DNA of 64,000 nucleotides from Methanospirillum lacunae (GCF_003173355.1 NZ_QGMY01000014.1:1-64000), one strand, 5' to 3'; numbered from the stretch's first letter, positions 8,306 to 19,970 are shown. Made by a program: numbers and translations. The notes: generated by a model from the letters alone, not told the origin.

Positions 8306-9796
8306 ATGGATACAGAACAGAAAAAAATATTTTCAATCTTATCATCTGCTACAAAACCGTTAATGATATCAGAAATCGCTAACATATCCTCAATGAACCG
8401 CCATACTGTTGCAAGAAAACTTGATTGCCTGGAGATACTCGGGAGGGTTAGAAAGATAGAAATTGGAAATGCCAAAAAGTATTTTGCAACCAAGGCAGTT
8501 CAAATCTCCAGTATCATAGATATCAGTACTGACCTCATCTTTATACTCAATGAATCCTGGGAGATTCAATATGTGAATCAGGCTGCACAGAACTTTTTTG
8601 AAATATCTCATACGATGGTGGGAGGAAAACGGTTTGATCTCCTCAATCTTGAGATCTTTTCATACCCTGAAATTATAAGAGAATTAAAACGGTTTTCATT
8701 CGAGAGAGTATCCAGAGTTCGTGTTCCTCATACAATACATGATGAAACGCAGTGGTATGAAATCTCTCTTATGAACATCTCACTCAGACCAGGATCAGTG
8801 TCTATCGCCTTGATTGCTTCCAACATAACAAAGGAGTATCAGACTGAACAAAGGCTTCGTGAAAATGAGGCTATGTATAGATCCCTTTTTCAGTATGCAC
8901 CCATAGCAATAAACGAAGCAGATTTATCCCAGGTTAAAATATACCTTGACAATCTTGAAAAAACAGGGGTCAATAACATCAGGTCTTTTATGGATACGCA
9001 TCCTGAAGTTCTGAAAGATTGTATGAACCTGATACGTATTAATAATATTAATCAAAAAAGTTTAACCGATTTTGATAACATCTATATAAGCCAAAAAAAT
9101 GTGTTATCCTATCTGTACCCGTATTACACTCCTGATACACTGGACAACTTCAAAGATTTATTTATAACTCTGAAAAATGGGTCGGAATATGCACATTTTT
9201 ACTCAGAAATCATCAGCATAACAGGGAAAATCTGGTATTTTTCAAATTATGTTTCGGTTGCATCTCCTGATCATGATCTTTCACGAGTATATATTTCATA
9301 TCTGGATATTACCAAACAGAAAAATGATCATCTTCAGGTACTCAAAACAAATAAAGAACTCATTGATGTTAGTGAAGAGATAATAGCAAGAGATCGTGAG
9401 ATAAAGGAACTCATCAATAAACAACAGACAGAGATACATAAATTAAGAACCTTTCATTCACTTTTCTCAGACATTCTCCATGCAACCAACCTCCCTATCC
9501 TTATCTGGGATTCATCCCTGACAATTATCTGGATTAGTGTAACATTGGAGAATCTCTGCGGATACAAGGAATTACATCTCTTAGGAAAACCAATATGGAA
9601 ATTATTCCCCAAGTCCCTCCAGACTTACCAGACTCAACTGATATCAAATTCTCCCAATAAAGATGAGATAGGGCTTGTCATAACCTTGACAGATAAATCA
9701 GGAAAAGAGAAAATGTGCCACTGGAAATGTATCAAAAAAATAGCAATACCAGATTCCAATGAAATGTCAGGAGCTATCCTGAAGGAAATTTCCTGA
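8306..9796 (+). CDS. HTH-PAS one-component sensor regulator
   Basis: I use the ATG at 8306, giving 496 residues; an in-frame TTG at 8285 is less likely. The first 55 residues form a winged-helix reader (ILSSATKPLMISEIA, then MNRHTVARKLDCLEILGRV with the recognition helix). A PAS domain follows (about 70-180). Next is an unusual PAS-type domain starting YRSLFQYAPIAINEADLSQ and ending YISYLDITKQK (about 195-345), then a coiled coil (345-390) and a last PAS domain (about 395-490). There is no kinase part, so the protein probably binds DNA directly under control of its PAS ligands. The shorter gene at 54079-55206 shares the HTH and the first two sensor domains. Confidence 0.8.
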   Translation: MDTEQKKIFSILSSATKPLMISEIANISSMNRHTVARKLDCLEILGRVRKIEIGNAKKYFATKAVQISSIIDISTDLIFILNESWEIQYVNQAAQNFFEISHTMVGGKRFDLLNLEIFSYPEIIRELKRFSFERVSRVRVPHTIHDETQWYEISLMNISLRPGSVSIALIASNITKEYQTEQRLRENEAMYRSLFQYAPIAINEADLSQVKIYLDNLEKTGVNNIRSFMDTHPEVLKDCMNLIRINNINQKSLTDFDNIYISQKNVLSYLYPYYTPDTLDNFKDLFITLKNGSEYAHFYSEIISITGKIWYFSNYVSVASPDHDLSRVYISYLDITKQKNDHLQVLKTNKELIDVSEEIIARDREIKELINKQQTEIHKLRTFHSLFSDILHATNLPILIWDSSLTIIWISVTLENLCGYKELHLLGKPIWKLFPKSLQTYQTQLISNSPNKDEIGLVITLTDKSGKEKMCHWKCIKKIAIPDSNEMSGAILKEIS

Positions 9797-9894
9797 TATC
9801 AACACAATCAGATCCATAATCTTCACTGCAACAATGAGGAAAAATCTTTTCTGCATATGAAAAGAGCACGAAAAAAGGAGCCAGGATGCGAAAA

Positions 9895-11943
9895 TCAGGC
9901 ATTGAGCCTTGACATGGATTCATTTATCCGGGTTGCAATAATTGAGAGATTTCGCACCACCGTGGAGACCTGGTGAATACCAGACGATGATCTCTCTGAT
10001 GCAGCAACAACTCCTTTTGCATCGGTGACCATCTCTCTTGAAAGACTATCCACTTCGGTAATACTGGCGGTGATCTTTTGAGCTGCAGCAGTTCCTTCTT
10101 CGGTCAGATCCGCAATTTCGGTCATATGATCTGAAATTTTCCTGACCTGTCCTGCTATACTATGGAAATTATTGATAGAATCAGTGATAGCCTTAGAGCC
10201 TTTTCCTACTTCAGAAGTTGCCAGATTCATGGCACTCGCTGCATGTTCAGACTGCTTTTGAAATGATGATATGATTGCTGCAATATTTTCTGATGAGTTT
10301 TGAGACTGCTGAGCAAGAACTTTGACCTCATTTGCGACTACGGCAAATCCTTTTCCAGCATCTCCAGCACGGGCAGCCTCAATTGCAGCATTTAACGCAA
10401 GAAGATTCGTCTGGTCAGCAATATCACTGATAATTTCAACAATATTTCCGATTTCATTCATTTGCTCTGTTATTTCATTGATGATAGTATCCACATCACT
10501 CACTGCACTATGAATCCCTTTGATCCCATCTTCAGCAATAGCTACCTGGGAGATTCCATTGGATGAAATGACATTCGCTTCCTGACTTATCCGGTTTACC
10601 ATCTCAACTTTGGATGCTATTGTAGAAACGGATGATGCCAGTTCATCCATTGCACTCATGACATGCTCTACAGAATCAAGATTGGTTTCAGCATTCGTAC
10701 TGACTGATGCTGAGTTCTGCATAACTGAGGTGAACTCTGTTGTCACCTGATCAACATGTTCTGTGACTTCCTGGGAAGTCGCACTCAATGTATTGATTTC
10801 ATGTGTTACGTCCCTGATTGCTGCTCCGAGTTCAGTTCCAACATGAATACCAATCTGATTTATCTTTTCTTTGAGCACCAGGAAATCTCCCTCTACTTGT
10901 AGGGATTCATCAAATCGTGCGCTAAAATCTACATGTGCATACCGTTCTGCTACCCTCAGAGTTTCATTGACCGGCTTGGTTACAGTATCAAGCAAATCAT
11001 TTACATTTTGCACTGTAACAAGATATTCTCCATCAAAATTCTGTGCCTCAATTTTTGTATCCAGAATCCCGCATTTTATGTCATGAGCCGTTTTCATAAT
11101 CGCTGCATTGGTCTGCTTTGACATCTCCATATTTCGTTTAATTTCGTTATTGTCTGCCTGAATCCGCTCGGCCATAGTATTAAACGATCTTCCAATCTGG
11201 GAGATTTCATCATTTCCGATAATATTAATCCTGTATGAGAGATTTCCGTCCCCTATCTCTTTCATACCCTGGAAAAGAGCATTGCATCTTCGTGTGAGAT
11301 TACGGATAATGAACCAGGAGATAAATAGGAGAAGTATTGAGCAGATGATGGTTATGATGATGGTTGTGACTATTAACGATTCGTATATGGAATGACTGTC
11401 ACTATAACTCTTGTATGCACTCTGATTGTTGAGTTGAATCAATTCCTGAAGTTTTCCATAGGCTTTCATCCGTGGTGGAATCGCTACCTGAGAATACTTT
11501 GCATTTGCTTCATCATCTTTCCCTTCAAGTCTGAGTTGGTTTATCTGGGAAGCTGCAGAGAAATATTCTGATGAGCCTTGCTTAAGATCGTTGAAGACTT
11601 GTTCCTCATCACCGGTCATTTGAACAGATTTATACTCATCCAACAGTTTCTGATATGAGATAACTTTAGGATCGACCTGAGTGGTAATGATATCCTTCTT
11701 TTTGGTCAGGTTTGGTTCCAAGGACATTTGATAGGCAGCAATCGCATATGAAAGCATTTCAGAATAGGTATTGAGCGCAACTGTAGAATGATAATATTTG
11801 TTTTGGTACAGTTCCTCCATCTGTGAGTTTGCTTGCTGGGTAGAGTATACTCCGAGTACCCCGACAATAACGATGACAATAATGGAAAAAGCTACCAAAA
11901 TGAAGAGTTTTTTCCGTAATGTCAGATCATCGATATGGATCAT
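9895..11943 (-). CDS. Membrane methyl-accepting chemotaxis protein
   Basis: A 682-residue MCP. TM1 (about 13-30) and TM2 (about 190-213) bracket a helical extracytoplasmic domain resembling the four-helix-bundle ligand domain. A HAMP domain (about 215-268, ending FNTMAERIQ) follows, then a helical linker containing a second HAMP-like segment ([19 protein letters not shown]), and the methyl-accepting coiled coil. The hairpin tip that contacts CheA/CheW reads [19 protein letters not shown] (about 505-523). The gene stands alone, with no adjacent cheW, unlike the other four MCPs here. It is convergent with the HTH-PAS gene to its left. Confidence 0.92.
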   Translation of the reverse strand: MIHIDDLTLRKKLFILVAFSIIVIVIVGVLGVYSTQQANSQMEELYQNKYYHSTVALNTYSEMLSYAIAAYQMSLEPNLTKKKDIITTQVDPKVISYQKLLDEYKSVQMTGDEEQVFNDLKQGSSEYFSAASQINQLRLEGKDDEANAKYSQVAIPPRMKAYGKLQELIQLNNQSAYKSYSDSHSIYESLIVTTIIITIICSILLLFISWFIIRNLTRRCNALFQGMKEIGDGNLSYRINIIGNDEISQIGRSFNTMAERIQADNNEIKRNMEMSKQTNAAIMKTAHDIKCGILDTKIEAQNFDGEYLVTVQNVNDLLDTVTKPVNETLRVAERYAHVDFSARFDESLQVEGDFLVLKEKINQIGIHVGTELGAAIRDVTHEINTLSATSQEVTEHVDQVTTEFTSVMQNSASVSTNAETNLDSVEHVMSAMDELASSVSTIASKVEMVNRISQEANVISSNGISQVAIAEDGIKGIHSAVSDVDTIINEITEQMNEIGNIVEIISDIADQTNLLALNAAIEAARAGDAGKGFAVVANEVKVLAQQSQNSSENIAAIISSFQKQSEHAASAMNLATSEVGKGSKAITDSINNFHSIAGQVRKISDHMTEIADLTEEGTAAAQKITASITEVDSLSREMVTDAKGVVAASERSSSGIHQVSTVVRNLSIIATRINESMSRLNA

Positions 11944-12085
11944 TACGTGAAGGTTTCGGTGTACTGGTATAATAGAAGATTGATTTTTATCTCTATCGTT
12001 ATATATATAATATAGAAAATCCTTACAAGTTTTTTAATTACTCCTCATCAGCCAGGAATCCGGGATCCGATGAGGAATTTGCCTA

Positions 12086-14383
12086 TCATGTGGTCAAATT
12101 AAAAATTACAGATTTCCATTTTCCTGTTGGAACAACCATCTCAAACCTTACCCCTTCTCCGGGTACTCCGAATTCCCTGATTGTCACTTCACTTATCGCC
12201 AGGATCTGTTTTGAGACGAACAGTCCAACCCCGGTATGCTTTCCAAATGACCAGTCAAAGATACGGGGTTTATCAGCCTCAACAATCCCAACTCCATTAT
12301 CCTCATATTCTATGATAAGATCTGAATCCCGGATTGTTGCTCTGAATGTGATATCAGTCACATGACCACCATGTCGTGATGAGTTTTCTACGAGAGTGTA
12401 GAACACCTTTTCAAGCATCGGATCAGCCAATATCTCGACAGGTACAAGATCAAGATGCCATTTGAATGTAATTGTTGGAAGAAGCAGGTGAACACGGTTA
12501 ATGAGTGTTTCCAGGTTTTGCCAGATTGGATCAGTTGTTCCGATGTTTTCATAGACCCTGGTAAATTCTATTTGTGCCTGAACAGCCCGGGTCAGATTCA
12601 TGCAGGATTGCAGGTATGATCTGATATTATCTTTGGTAGTATCCTCAAGACACAACTCCAGATATCCCAGAAGTCCGGTAATCTGGTTGAGGATATCATG
12701 ACGGGTTATACCAGTCAGGAGGTTTAGCCTGATATTTGCCTGTCTGAATGCTTCCTGAGTTGCATGAAGTTCCCTGGTTCTCTCTGATACAATGGTTTCA
12801 AGATCCTCATACAGTCGGGTCAATTTGTCTTCGGCAATTTTTCGAAGAGTGATATCAGTAAAACTTGCCCTGATTACTTTTGGACCAAGATTTGGGAGGC
12901 GAACAATGGTTACGTCACAATAGATCTCTTTTCGATCATATGTGGTTATGACCCGCTCAAAACCAACAACCTGTCCTGAAAAGATCTGTTCAAGATGCTC
13001 CTGAACAATTACCGGTAGATTACTATCAAGCTCTTGTGCTTTGGCATAAAATCCGGAATAATCCAGAGAGCGTAACTGCTCCATTGAGCATCCAAGCAGA
13101 CTCAATGCTTTGGGATTGGCTTCAATAAATCTATTCTCACCAAGATCATACACAATGATGGCATCAGGGGCGTTGTTTATAAGTGTCCGGTACCTCTCTT
13201 CGCTTTCATGAAGACGTTTTTCTGCTGATACCCGTGACCTCCGGTTTAGTACAAGTCCGGCAATAAGCAGAGTTTCAGAAGCGATGATGATGAGAATTAT
13301 AATAATCGGTAGCGAGTATTTATCCCAGACAGACTCCTCTTTGTCAACAAGGATGCTCTCCTTGGGAATGCGGGAGAGATCAATATTAAACCGGGACAGT
13401 TCTTTCCAGTCAAATTTGTATACTCTGATCTTATCAGGATCGACTATTTGTGATACCGGGAGCGTTCCAGATAATGATTCTAGAGCAAGAGACCCAACTT
13501 CATTTCCATACTTTTCTGGGCTGAGCAGGTACCCTCCGACTATCCCACGCTGAATATATGATTCGCTTGGCCCAAATATGGGAGCCCTGGACTTTGAATA
13601 TATCCGGATAAGAGAGTCTTCAGGGCTAAAATGGTTTCCTTCTATGTCCTGTGCGAAACTAATGTAATAGATTGCCGAATCAGAAGTAATATTTGATATT
13701 TCAGGCAATAATTCGTCATGGGTCTGATTAATGAGGTAGGTTACCGGAATTGACAGGTTCATCCCAGAGATCTGTTTTTGGAGTACTGTTAATTCATCAA
13801 TTTCATCACGACCGAATCCTGATATCACATAAATGTGTTTTACATGAGGAAGAAGAGATAAGATCACACGGATATTTTTACCAGAGTCATATCCTTTTTC
13901 AGTAACAACAGGGATAATCGTCAGGTTTTCTACAGGCCCTGGATCAACATCACTGATAATTGGAATACCTTTGACAAGTTCCGGTGGCATTCTTGATAAT
14001 AATTCAATAGCCAGAATATCTTTGGTAATGATTACATCAGGCTTTAGGGTTTCAATTTTATGCCGGTACAGATCATCAAGTATTGAAAGATTATTGTCGT
14101 TACGATAATCAGGAATATTCAGATATTCTGTTACGAATTTTAATTGTACCGAGGTATTTTTCTCAAGTTCTTCACTAATGCCTTTGATGAACAGTGATTC
14201 ATAAGGGCTCTTCCCATCAGTTGAAACAAGTAACAATACCGTTTTTGAAGAGTAATCCTGAAAATTCAGGGATTTTTGATTGTCAGATGGAATAATAAAT
14301 TCAGCTGATACCTGAAATGAAAAACTACAGAGTAAAATCAACACAAGAATAGTCTGCTTTATAGCCAGCGTATAGGGAATCAT
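12086..14383 (-). CDS. Sensor histidine kinase with ABC-substrate-binding-like sensor domain (paralogue)
   Basis: A 765-residue protein with the same plan as the kinase at 1397: an N-terminal signal/TM segment, a substrate-binding-like extracytoplasmic region (KTVLLLVSTDGKSPYES to GIVGGYLLSPEKYGN), TM2 (about 375-398), PAS (about 410-530), H-box GITRHDILNQI (about 560), then HATPase with ENSSRHG, DNGVGI and GKHTGVGLF. All catalytic boxes are present, so it should be active. The two proteins keep the membrane-proximal FDWKELSRFNI / FDWREIKRLGI motif but differ widely in the ligand region, so they probably recognise different signals. It runs leftward behind a decayed MCP remnant. Confidence 0.87.
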   Translation of the reverse strand: MIPYTLAIKQTILVLILLCSFSFQVSAEFIIPSDNQKSLNFQDYSSKTVLLLVSTDGKSPYESLFIKGISEELEKNTSVQLKFVTEYLNIPDYRNDNNLSILDDLYRHKIETLKPDVIITKDILAIELLSRMPPELVKGIPIISDVDPGPVENLTIIPVVTEKGYDSGKNIRVILSLLPHVKHIYVISGFGRDEIDELTVLQKQISGMNLSIPVTYLINQTHDELLPEISNITSDSAIYYISFAQDIEGNHFSPEDSLIRIYSKSRAPIFGPSESYIQRGIVGGYLLSPEKYGNEVGSLALESLSGTLPVSQIVDPDKIRVYKFDWKELSRFNIDLSRIPKESILVDKEESVWDKYSLPIIIILIIIASETLLIAGLVLNRRSRVSAEKRLHESEERYRTLINNAPDAIIVYDLGENRFIEANPKALSLLGCSMEQLRSLDYSGFYAKAQELDSNLPVIVQEHLEQIFSGQVVGFERVITTYDRKEIYCDVTIVRLPNLGPKVIRASFTDITLRKIAEDKLTRLYEDLETIVSERTRELHATQEAFRQANIRLNLLTGITRHDILNQITGLLGYLELCLEDTTKDNIRSYLQSCMNLTRAVQAQIEFTRVYENIGTTDPIWQNLETLINRVHLLLPTITFKWHLDLVPVEILADPMLEKVFYTLVENSSRHGGHVTDITFRATIRDSDLIIEYEDNGVGIVEADKPRIFDWSFGKHTGVGLFVSKQILAISEVTIREFGVPGEGVRFEMVVPTGKWKSVIFNLTT

Positions 14384-14589
14384 GTATCAATAAAAACGAT
14401 TTTTGAATTAATCAGAATCAATGGAGAGCTTTAATATCTATATTGAATGTAATCATTGTTCAACGATTTTTAAAAAGGTTGTTGTAACCATATTCCAGGA
14501 TACTTGGTTTCCCGGCAGGATCATCAGATGATAGTAAATGAATTCATTTGCCGTGAATTATTCTTAATTGATACCATTGTATCTGTAAT

Positions 14590-14860
14590 GGCCTTGGTTT
14601 ATCTGGTCAATTGAAGCTGTGACCTCTTTTGTTGCTACTGCTGATTCGTTTGCTTCTTCTGCAGTCTTCTGCACCGCCCTGTTCTTTGATCGATCTGATA
14701 TCTTCCATCATTTTGTAATCTACCTCTTTAATTATCCTAACTATCTGGTCAAAAAATTCAAGTACTTCAGTCACAGCATTGTTTCCTTCCTTGACTTCTG
14801 TTGCTTAAGTATTCATAGAGTCTGATACAAGTTGTAACATTTTCTGAAGGATTCCATTCA
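14590..14860 (-). pseudogene. Remnant of an MCP C-terminus
   Basis: On the minus strand, two frames together spell an MCP tail. From about 14860 down: GILQKMLQLVSDSMNT, then after a frame break EVKEGNNAVTEVLEFFDQIV, then after a deletion [18 protein letters not shown] and TASIDQINQ ending near 14594. This matches the end of the Cache MCP at 17553 ([59 protein letters not shown]). The hairpin tip, HAMP and sensor are absent, and the segment [19 protein letters not shown] is missing from the middle. It is a dead fragment of a once-complete relative. Confidence 0.75.
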
Positions 14861-15241
14861 TTTTTTTACAATATTTTTTAAGACTATATTAGTCCCCAAT
14901 CTAATATTTGATACTTATAACTACTACAAATGAACAACCATCTTCATCTACTTACCAAGTTTTGATGGTTACAAAAGGAACATGGTGAATTATAAGATCT
15001 GCAATATCGAGAATCTACACGATGGTCGATATCTTTTATCTTTTTTTTGAGCAGTGTAACACATTTCATTTTCTGAATCGTTACTTTATTCAATCTAAAT
15101 TTAAAGATCTAAACCACACGAAAAAATAATAATATATGAATATTATTATAATCAGTGCATTACCTAAAAAGATCGGATACCGCTATTTCAATCCGCATGG
15201 ATCAACAATTGATTTAAATACTAATAGTGGAAGGAATAGAT
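14861..15241. other. AT-rich spacer before the HTH/multi-PAS gene
   Basis: About 380 bp with no supportable gene. It contains T-tracts (ATCTTTTTTTTGA near 15040-15051) and an AT-rich segment (about 15120-15150) that may hold the promoter of the rightward HTH-PAS gene. GGAAGGA just before 15242 is that gene's ribosome site. Confidence 0.35.
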
Positions 15242-17476
15242 ATGGCCTCTTCGATGAAGGAGAATACCACCCCCCAAAGGATTCTCTCTTATCTGAAGGA
15301 ATGTCCAGAAGGGGCCAACATTATTGAGATATCAAAACAACTTGGTGTTGGGAGAAACCAGGTTGCCAGACATCTGGCTAACCTCAGTCAGGTTGGTCGT
15401 CTCGACCTTTTTACAGATGGGAATAATAAGATCTACCGGCTTGCCCACCGGATACCGTTTCATTTATTTTCCGTATACCCTAAGGGGGGAGCGATCGGGT
15501 TTAATCGTTCACTTCTTGTACAGGAAGTGTCAGAACGGGCTCTTACCATTCTTGGATGTTCTGAATCTGATCTTATCGGTACATGGATTGAAGATCTGCC
15601 TCAACCCCTGTTTCAGGAATTGAATCTTGGCTCTGTCACCCGGGGGATACTTGATGAAAAGATATCAACCCCACATACTGTTACCGGTGAAGTTGGGGGA
15701 AGATTTCTGGAAATTTCACTCTCCCCTTGTATCTTTGATGATTCAACAACAGGCGTAGTTGTTGTCATTTCTGATCTTTCTGATACTGAAAAGATACTGG
15801 AAACAGAGCGACTATTATCAGATCGGTTTGATGCACTCATGAGAGAGAGTGAGGAGTTTATAGCTGACCTTGATGCAAATGACCGGATTATCAGGGCAAA
15901 TTATGCACTTGCACGTTGCTTTGATACTGATCCCACCAATCTGATTGGTTTACTCGGGCTTCCATCTATCTCCCCGGAAGATTTGCTTTTAATTAAACAA
16001 ACAGCATTTTCAGATCCAAATACTTCAGGCAGGACCTCTGCCCCGGTTGAAGTCAGGGTTATCACACATGATGGAAAGATCAGATACCAGAAATGGCTTG
16101 CATATCGTGAAGAAAGGAATGGGATCCTCTGGTCATTACACTGTATCGGTTCTGATATAACAGAGCAAAAAATACAGGATGAACGAATCAGGCTCTATGA
16201 ATCCGGCTTATCTGCAATAGTAGATGAGAGGACGAATGAACTTCGGGAGATTATAAAAAATTTAAAGTCCCAGATTGATGGTCTACAGAGAATCGAACAG
16301 CAACAATACATAAACGAAAGCAGGTATTCGAGACTTACCGAAACCGTCAGTGAGATCATCTGGGAGACTGGTGAAGAACACCAGTTTACCTATGTAAGTG
16401 ATAAAGTTCAGGAGAGCATTGGGAAAACTTCCGAGAACCTGATTGGAAAACATTTCTTTGATCTCATAGACGATTCAGTTGGACAGGCCAGGGCGTTAGA
16501 TTTTGTCTCTCTTTTGATATCTGGCAAACCAATTGATCGGATGGTTACACCCATACGAAGTGTCGACGGTTCAACCCGCTGGTTCGAGATATCGGGTGTC
16601 CCGAATATCGGTCCTGACGAAAGTTTTCAAGGATATTGTGGAATTGCAAATGATATCACCGAACGGGTACTGCAAGACGAGTTAAAAACAGAACTTCTCT
16701 CAATTATTGAATCGGCAGCACATATTGTTGCAATTACACGCGAAGATGGTTTCTTTTCGTATCTCAACAAAGCAGGTAGGAAATTTTTCGGCCTCTCTAA
16801 TAAATCAGACATTACTAAGGCCTGTTTTTTCTCCTTTATTCCAGAATCAGATTACCAGGATTATCTTGCAAAGAGAGCAGAAGCCGTCGAGATTGGGTAC
16901 TGGATGGGCGATTCCACCATTATGTCATATGATGGAACATTGATCCCGGTTTCACAGATTATTCAGTATCACCGGCATGAATCAACGAAAAAATCCTATT
17001 TCTCAACGATAATCAGGGATATTTCCGATCGTCTGGCTTTTGAACAGGAACTCGCAACTGCATATGAATATTCACGGATGCTTACCGAAGTCAACCCTGA
17101 TCTCATAGCCACATTTAGTGTTGAAGGAAAAATCCTTGATGTGAATGCCGCTGTAGAGCGGGTTACCGGATATCATAGACAAAAACTCATAGGAAATGAA
17201 TATTTTCAGTTTTTTTCAGAACCTGAAGAGATTAAGACATTACATGGCAAGGTGCTTACCCAGGGTTCAGCAATTGAGTTCACAGCAGAGATTACTCATA
17301 AAAACGGGAGGAAAACTCCAGTAATCGGAAGATCTGTTGCATTCAGGGATCAGTCAAAAAACATGAGAGGGGTGTTTGCAACTGCAAGAATAATTCAACC
17401 CGGGTCTGAAGAAAAAAGCAGAGAGAAAGGACCTAAAAAACTAAAAGATAAACTCCGGAAACCTCCTCCCGGATAA
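15242..17476 (+). CDS. HTH-multi-PAS one-component sensor regulator
   Basis: The ATG at 15242 is preferred over a GTG at 15227 because GGAAGGA lies 6 nt upstream; this gives 744 residues. The N-terminal winged helix (about 10-65) reads IIEISKQLGVGRNQVARHLANL. At least five PAS-type modules follow, roughly at 70-185, 195-315, 360-480, 490-610 and 615-730, separated by a coiled coil (about 320-360, ERTNELREIIKNLKSQIDG). Most modules end in the PAC-type DIT/DIS motif (SDITEQK, NDITERV, RDISDRL). The C-terminus is a short basic tail (KKLKDKLRKPPPG). No kinase or MCP domain is present. It precedes the Cache MCP-CheW pair in the same direction, so it may regulate that pair. Confidence 0.8.
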   Translation: MASSMKENTTPQRILSYLKECPEGANIIEISKQLGVGRNQVARHLANLSQVGRLDLFTDGNNKIYRLAHRIPFHLFSVYPKGGAIGFNRSLLVQEVSERALTILGCSESDLIGTWIEDLPQPLFQELNLGSVTRGILDEKISTPHTVTGEVGGRFLEISLSPCIFDDSTTGVVVVISDLSDTEKILETERLLSDRFDALMRESEEFIADLDANDRIIRANYALARCFDTDPTNLIGLLGLPSISPEDLLLIKQTAFSDPNTSGRTSAPVEVRVITHDGKIRYQKWLAYREERNGILWSLHCIGSDITEQKIQDERIRLYESGLSAIVDERTNELREIIKNLKSQIDGLQRIEQQQYINESRYSRLTETVSEIIWETGEEHQFTYVSDKVQESIGKTSENLIGKHFFDLIDDSVGQARALDFVSLLISGKPIDRMVTPIRSVDGSTRWFEISGVPNIGPDESFQGYCGIANDITERVLQDELKTELLSIIESAAHIVAITREDGFFSYLNKAGRKFFGLSNKSDITKACFFSFIPESDYQDYLAKRAEAVEIGYWMGDSTIMSYDGTLIPVSQIIQYHRHESTKKSYFSTIIRDISDRLAFEQELATAYEYSRMLTEVNPDLIATFSVEGKILDVNAAVERVTGYHRQKLIGNEYFQFFSEPEEIKTLHGKVLTQGSAIEFTAEITHKNGRKTPVIGRSVAFRDQSKNMRGVFATARIIQPGSEEKSREKGPKKLKDKLRKPPPG

Positions 17477-17552
17477 AAATTATCATTGCCCAGGTCTGGA
17501 GGAAACCTGGCGTAGTCATTGAATGAAGAGGAGGCTTAGTGAGGTGGAAATT

Positions 17553-19961
17553 ATGAGGAAAATTGAATTCAAGTCTATTAAAACAAAATTAATCGTATCG
17601 ATGGTTGCCCTTGTGCTGGTCAGCTGTATCATCCTTGCATCGGTGAGTGCAATAAACGCACGGAACACTGTTGAAGGGAAGATGCACGGAACGTATAACG
17701 CTGTCGGGCTCAATTCTGCCGGACAGATGACCCTTATCCTGCAGGAAGGATTGGATCTCGTAAACATGGTGGCAACAAGACCAGCAAGCATCGACCTTCT
17801 TACAATAGAACAGAAATCCGGAATAAATCAGGAGAAACGTACAATCAGTAATACTGGATTTAAAACGTCTGCTGACAGGACCAGTGACGCATTTGACAAT
17901 GTCATGCTCGTCAACCTGGCAGGAGATGTTATCTCATCTAACAAGCCGGAGAACATCGGAAAAAGTTACAAGGATATTCCATTGTTTACCGAGGGCCAGA
18001 AAGGCAACTATATCTCAACCCCGTATCTTGACGATAAAAAGGTTCCAACACTTGGATACGCAACCAATGTCATAGACTCAGAAAATAAAACTGTAGGAGT
18101 GGTGTTAGTCACTACACCGATGGAATCGGTTGAAAAGATCGTCCTCGATCCATCGGGCTTAGGTTCAACTGGCAAAGGAATGATTGTTGATCTCAATCAG
18201 GGAGGTCTCATTATCAGTCATGTTAGTGGTTCAACTGATGCATTCCTGAACAAAAAAGCCAAGATAGACATGATCCAGGAAGGAAAACTCAATTACTGGA
18301 ACAATTTTATGGGTGAGAATGTTCTTGGGAGCAGATACGCGGTAAAAGAAAAACCCGGATGGTTCCTCGTGTACATGGAAGACCAGGGAGATGCTCTCAA
18401 AGATATCAATGCCATGATCATGATGATGATCATCATCACGATCCTGATCATCATCGCCGGCATTGCATTTGCCTATTATCTCGCAAGGAGTATCGCAACC
18501 CCGATCATCGCTCTTTCAAAAGCATCTGACGATCTCGCTCTTGGAGATGTCAACCAGGAGATCACATACGTTTCACCGGATGAACTAGGTACTCTGGCTG
18601 ATTCATTCAGACGAATGATCGAGAATTTTAAAGGAAAAACACAGGTCGCATCAGCCCTTTCAGTGGGAGATCTGAATGTTACGGTTCCGGTTGCATCAGA
18701 CAAAGACTCACTTGGCCTTGCCATGAGCCAGATGAAAGATACCATTACCGATATGGTCACCACCGTTAAGCGAATTGCAACCGAAGCAGAAGCAGGACAC
18801 TTACAAGAGAGAGGAGATACGGCTCTTTTCAACGGTGAATACCAAAACATCATTTCCGGCCTCAACAACACCCTTGATTCAGTCATTAATCCGGTTAATG
18901 AAGCCATGCGACTTGCCGGATCCTATGCAGAAGGTGATTATACAGATAGAATCGATGAAAACCTTGTGGTTAAAGGAGATTTCATTCCATTCAAAGAAGC
19001 CTTAAACCAGATTGGTATCGCAGGCAGTGTGGCGATTGGCGGAGTGAAGAGTGAAGTTGAGAGCCTCACTGCGGGAATGGAAGAGACCACTGCTAGTGCA
19101 GAAGAAGTGGCGGGCGCCACAAACACTGTTGCACAGAGTTCTACTACTGTAAGCACCCTTGCCGAAAGGAGTGGAAATGGTATTATCCAATCCCTGAAAG
19201 CAATGGAGGATCTCTCCAATACCGTGACCGAGGTTGCAACAAAAGCTGAGCAAGCTTCAGCACTGGCTAAACAAACTGTTGAACTATCAGAAAAAGGTGC
19301 AACACTTGCCGGAAAAGCAGAAAAAGGAATGGAAGGGATCATGCTGTCAGTTGATGAAACAAATGAGATCATCACTGATATCACCGGTCAGATGGAAGAG
19401 ATCGGCAAGATCGTGGACGTTATCACAGGAATATCAGAACAAACCGGACTTTTGGCCCTCAATGCAGCTATTGAAGCAGCTCGTGCCGGAGATGCAGGAA
19501 TGGGATTTGCAGTTGTTGCTGATGAAGTCAAATCCCTGGCTCTTGAGTCTCAGAAATCAGCGGAAAATATCGCTTCAATCATCGGAAACCTTCAGAAGAA
19601 GTCACAACTCGTATCAGACTCCATGAAGACTTCAGCTACTGAAGTCAAAGCAGGAAACAGTGCTGTCACTGAAACACTTGATGTTTTCAACGAGATCGTC
19701 ATGGCAATCAATGAGGTTCATCACAACATGATGGAGGTTGCCGGAGCAACTGAGGAACAGGCAGCTGCAGTTGAAGAGATTACTGCAAGTGTACATGAGG
19801 TTGGAAACCTGGTGCAGAAGACTGCAGAAGAAGCAGTTGGTTCTGCAGCAGCCACAGAGGAGGTCACCGCCTCAATTGATCAGATCTCAAGAGCCATTTC
19901 AGAAGCTTCTTCATCGATTCAGAGAATTTCAGAGGAGATGAATCGATTCACGACTGCCTGA
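17553..19961 (+). CDS. Membrane MCP with Cache-type sensor domain
   Basis: The ATG at 17553 follows GAGGTGG by 5 nt; an ATG at 17523 lacks a ribosome site. This gives 802 residues. TM1 (about 12-34) and TM2 (about 290-313, rich in Met and Ile) bracket a sensor domain with double-Cache character ([36 protein letters not shown]). HAMP (about 314-366) and one or two more HAMP-like linkers ([19 protein letters not shown]-type segments) come next, then a long methyl-accepting coiled coil with tip [19 protein letters not shown] (about 625-643). Cache domains bind small carboxylates or amino acids. A CheW starts 9 bp after the stop, so the pair is one transcription unit. A decayed relative lies at 14590-14860. 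Confidence 0.92.
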   Translation: MRKIEFKSIKTKLIVSMVALVLVSCIILASVSAINARNTVEGKMHGTYNAVGLNSAGQMTLILQEGLDLVNMVATRPASIDLLTIEQKSGINQEKRTISNTGFKTSADRTSDAFDNVMLVNLAGDVISSNKPENIGKSYKDIPLFTEGQKGNYISTPYLDDKKVPTLGYATNVIDSENKTVGVVLVTTPMESVEKIVLDPSGLGSTGKGMIVDLNQGGLIISHVSGSTDAFLNKKAKIDMIQEGKLNYWNNFMGENVLGSRYAVKEKPGWFLVYMEDQGDALKDINAMIMMMIIITILIIIAGIAFAYYLARSIATPIIALSKASDDLALGDVNQEITYVSPDELGTLADSFRRMIENFKGKTQVASALSVGDLNVTVPVASDKDSLGLAMSQMKDTITDMVTTVKRIATEAEAGHLQERGDTALFNGEYQNIISGLNNTLDSVINPVNEAMRLAGSYAEGDYTDRIDENLVVKGDFIPFKEALNQIGIAGSVAIGGVKSEVESLTAGMEETTASAEEVAGATNTVAQSSTTVSTLAERSGNGIIQSLKAMEDLSNTVTEVATKAEQASALAKQTVELSEKGATLAGKAEKGMEGIMLSVDETNEIITDITGQMEEIGKIVDVITGISEQTGLLALNAAIEAARAGDAGMGFAVVADEVKSLALESQKSAENIASIIGNLQKKSQLVSDSMKTSATEVKAGNSAVTETLDVFNEIVMAINEVHHNMMEVAGATEEQAAAVEEITASVHEVGNLVQKTAEEAVGSAAATEEVTASIDQISRAISEASSSIQRISEEMNRFTTA

Positions 19962-19970
19962 TGAAACAAG

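Noticed and set aside
18413-18458. ATGATCATGATGATCATC-like near-palindromic repeat
   Set aside because: It is the coding sequence of a Met/Ile-rich membrane helix (TM2 of the Cache MCP); the repeat arises from ATG and ATC codons.
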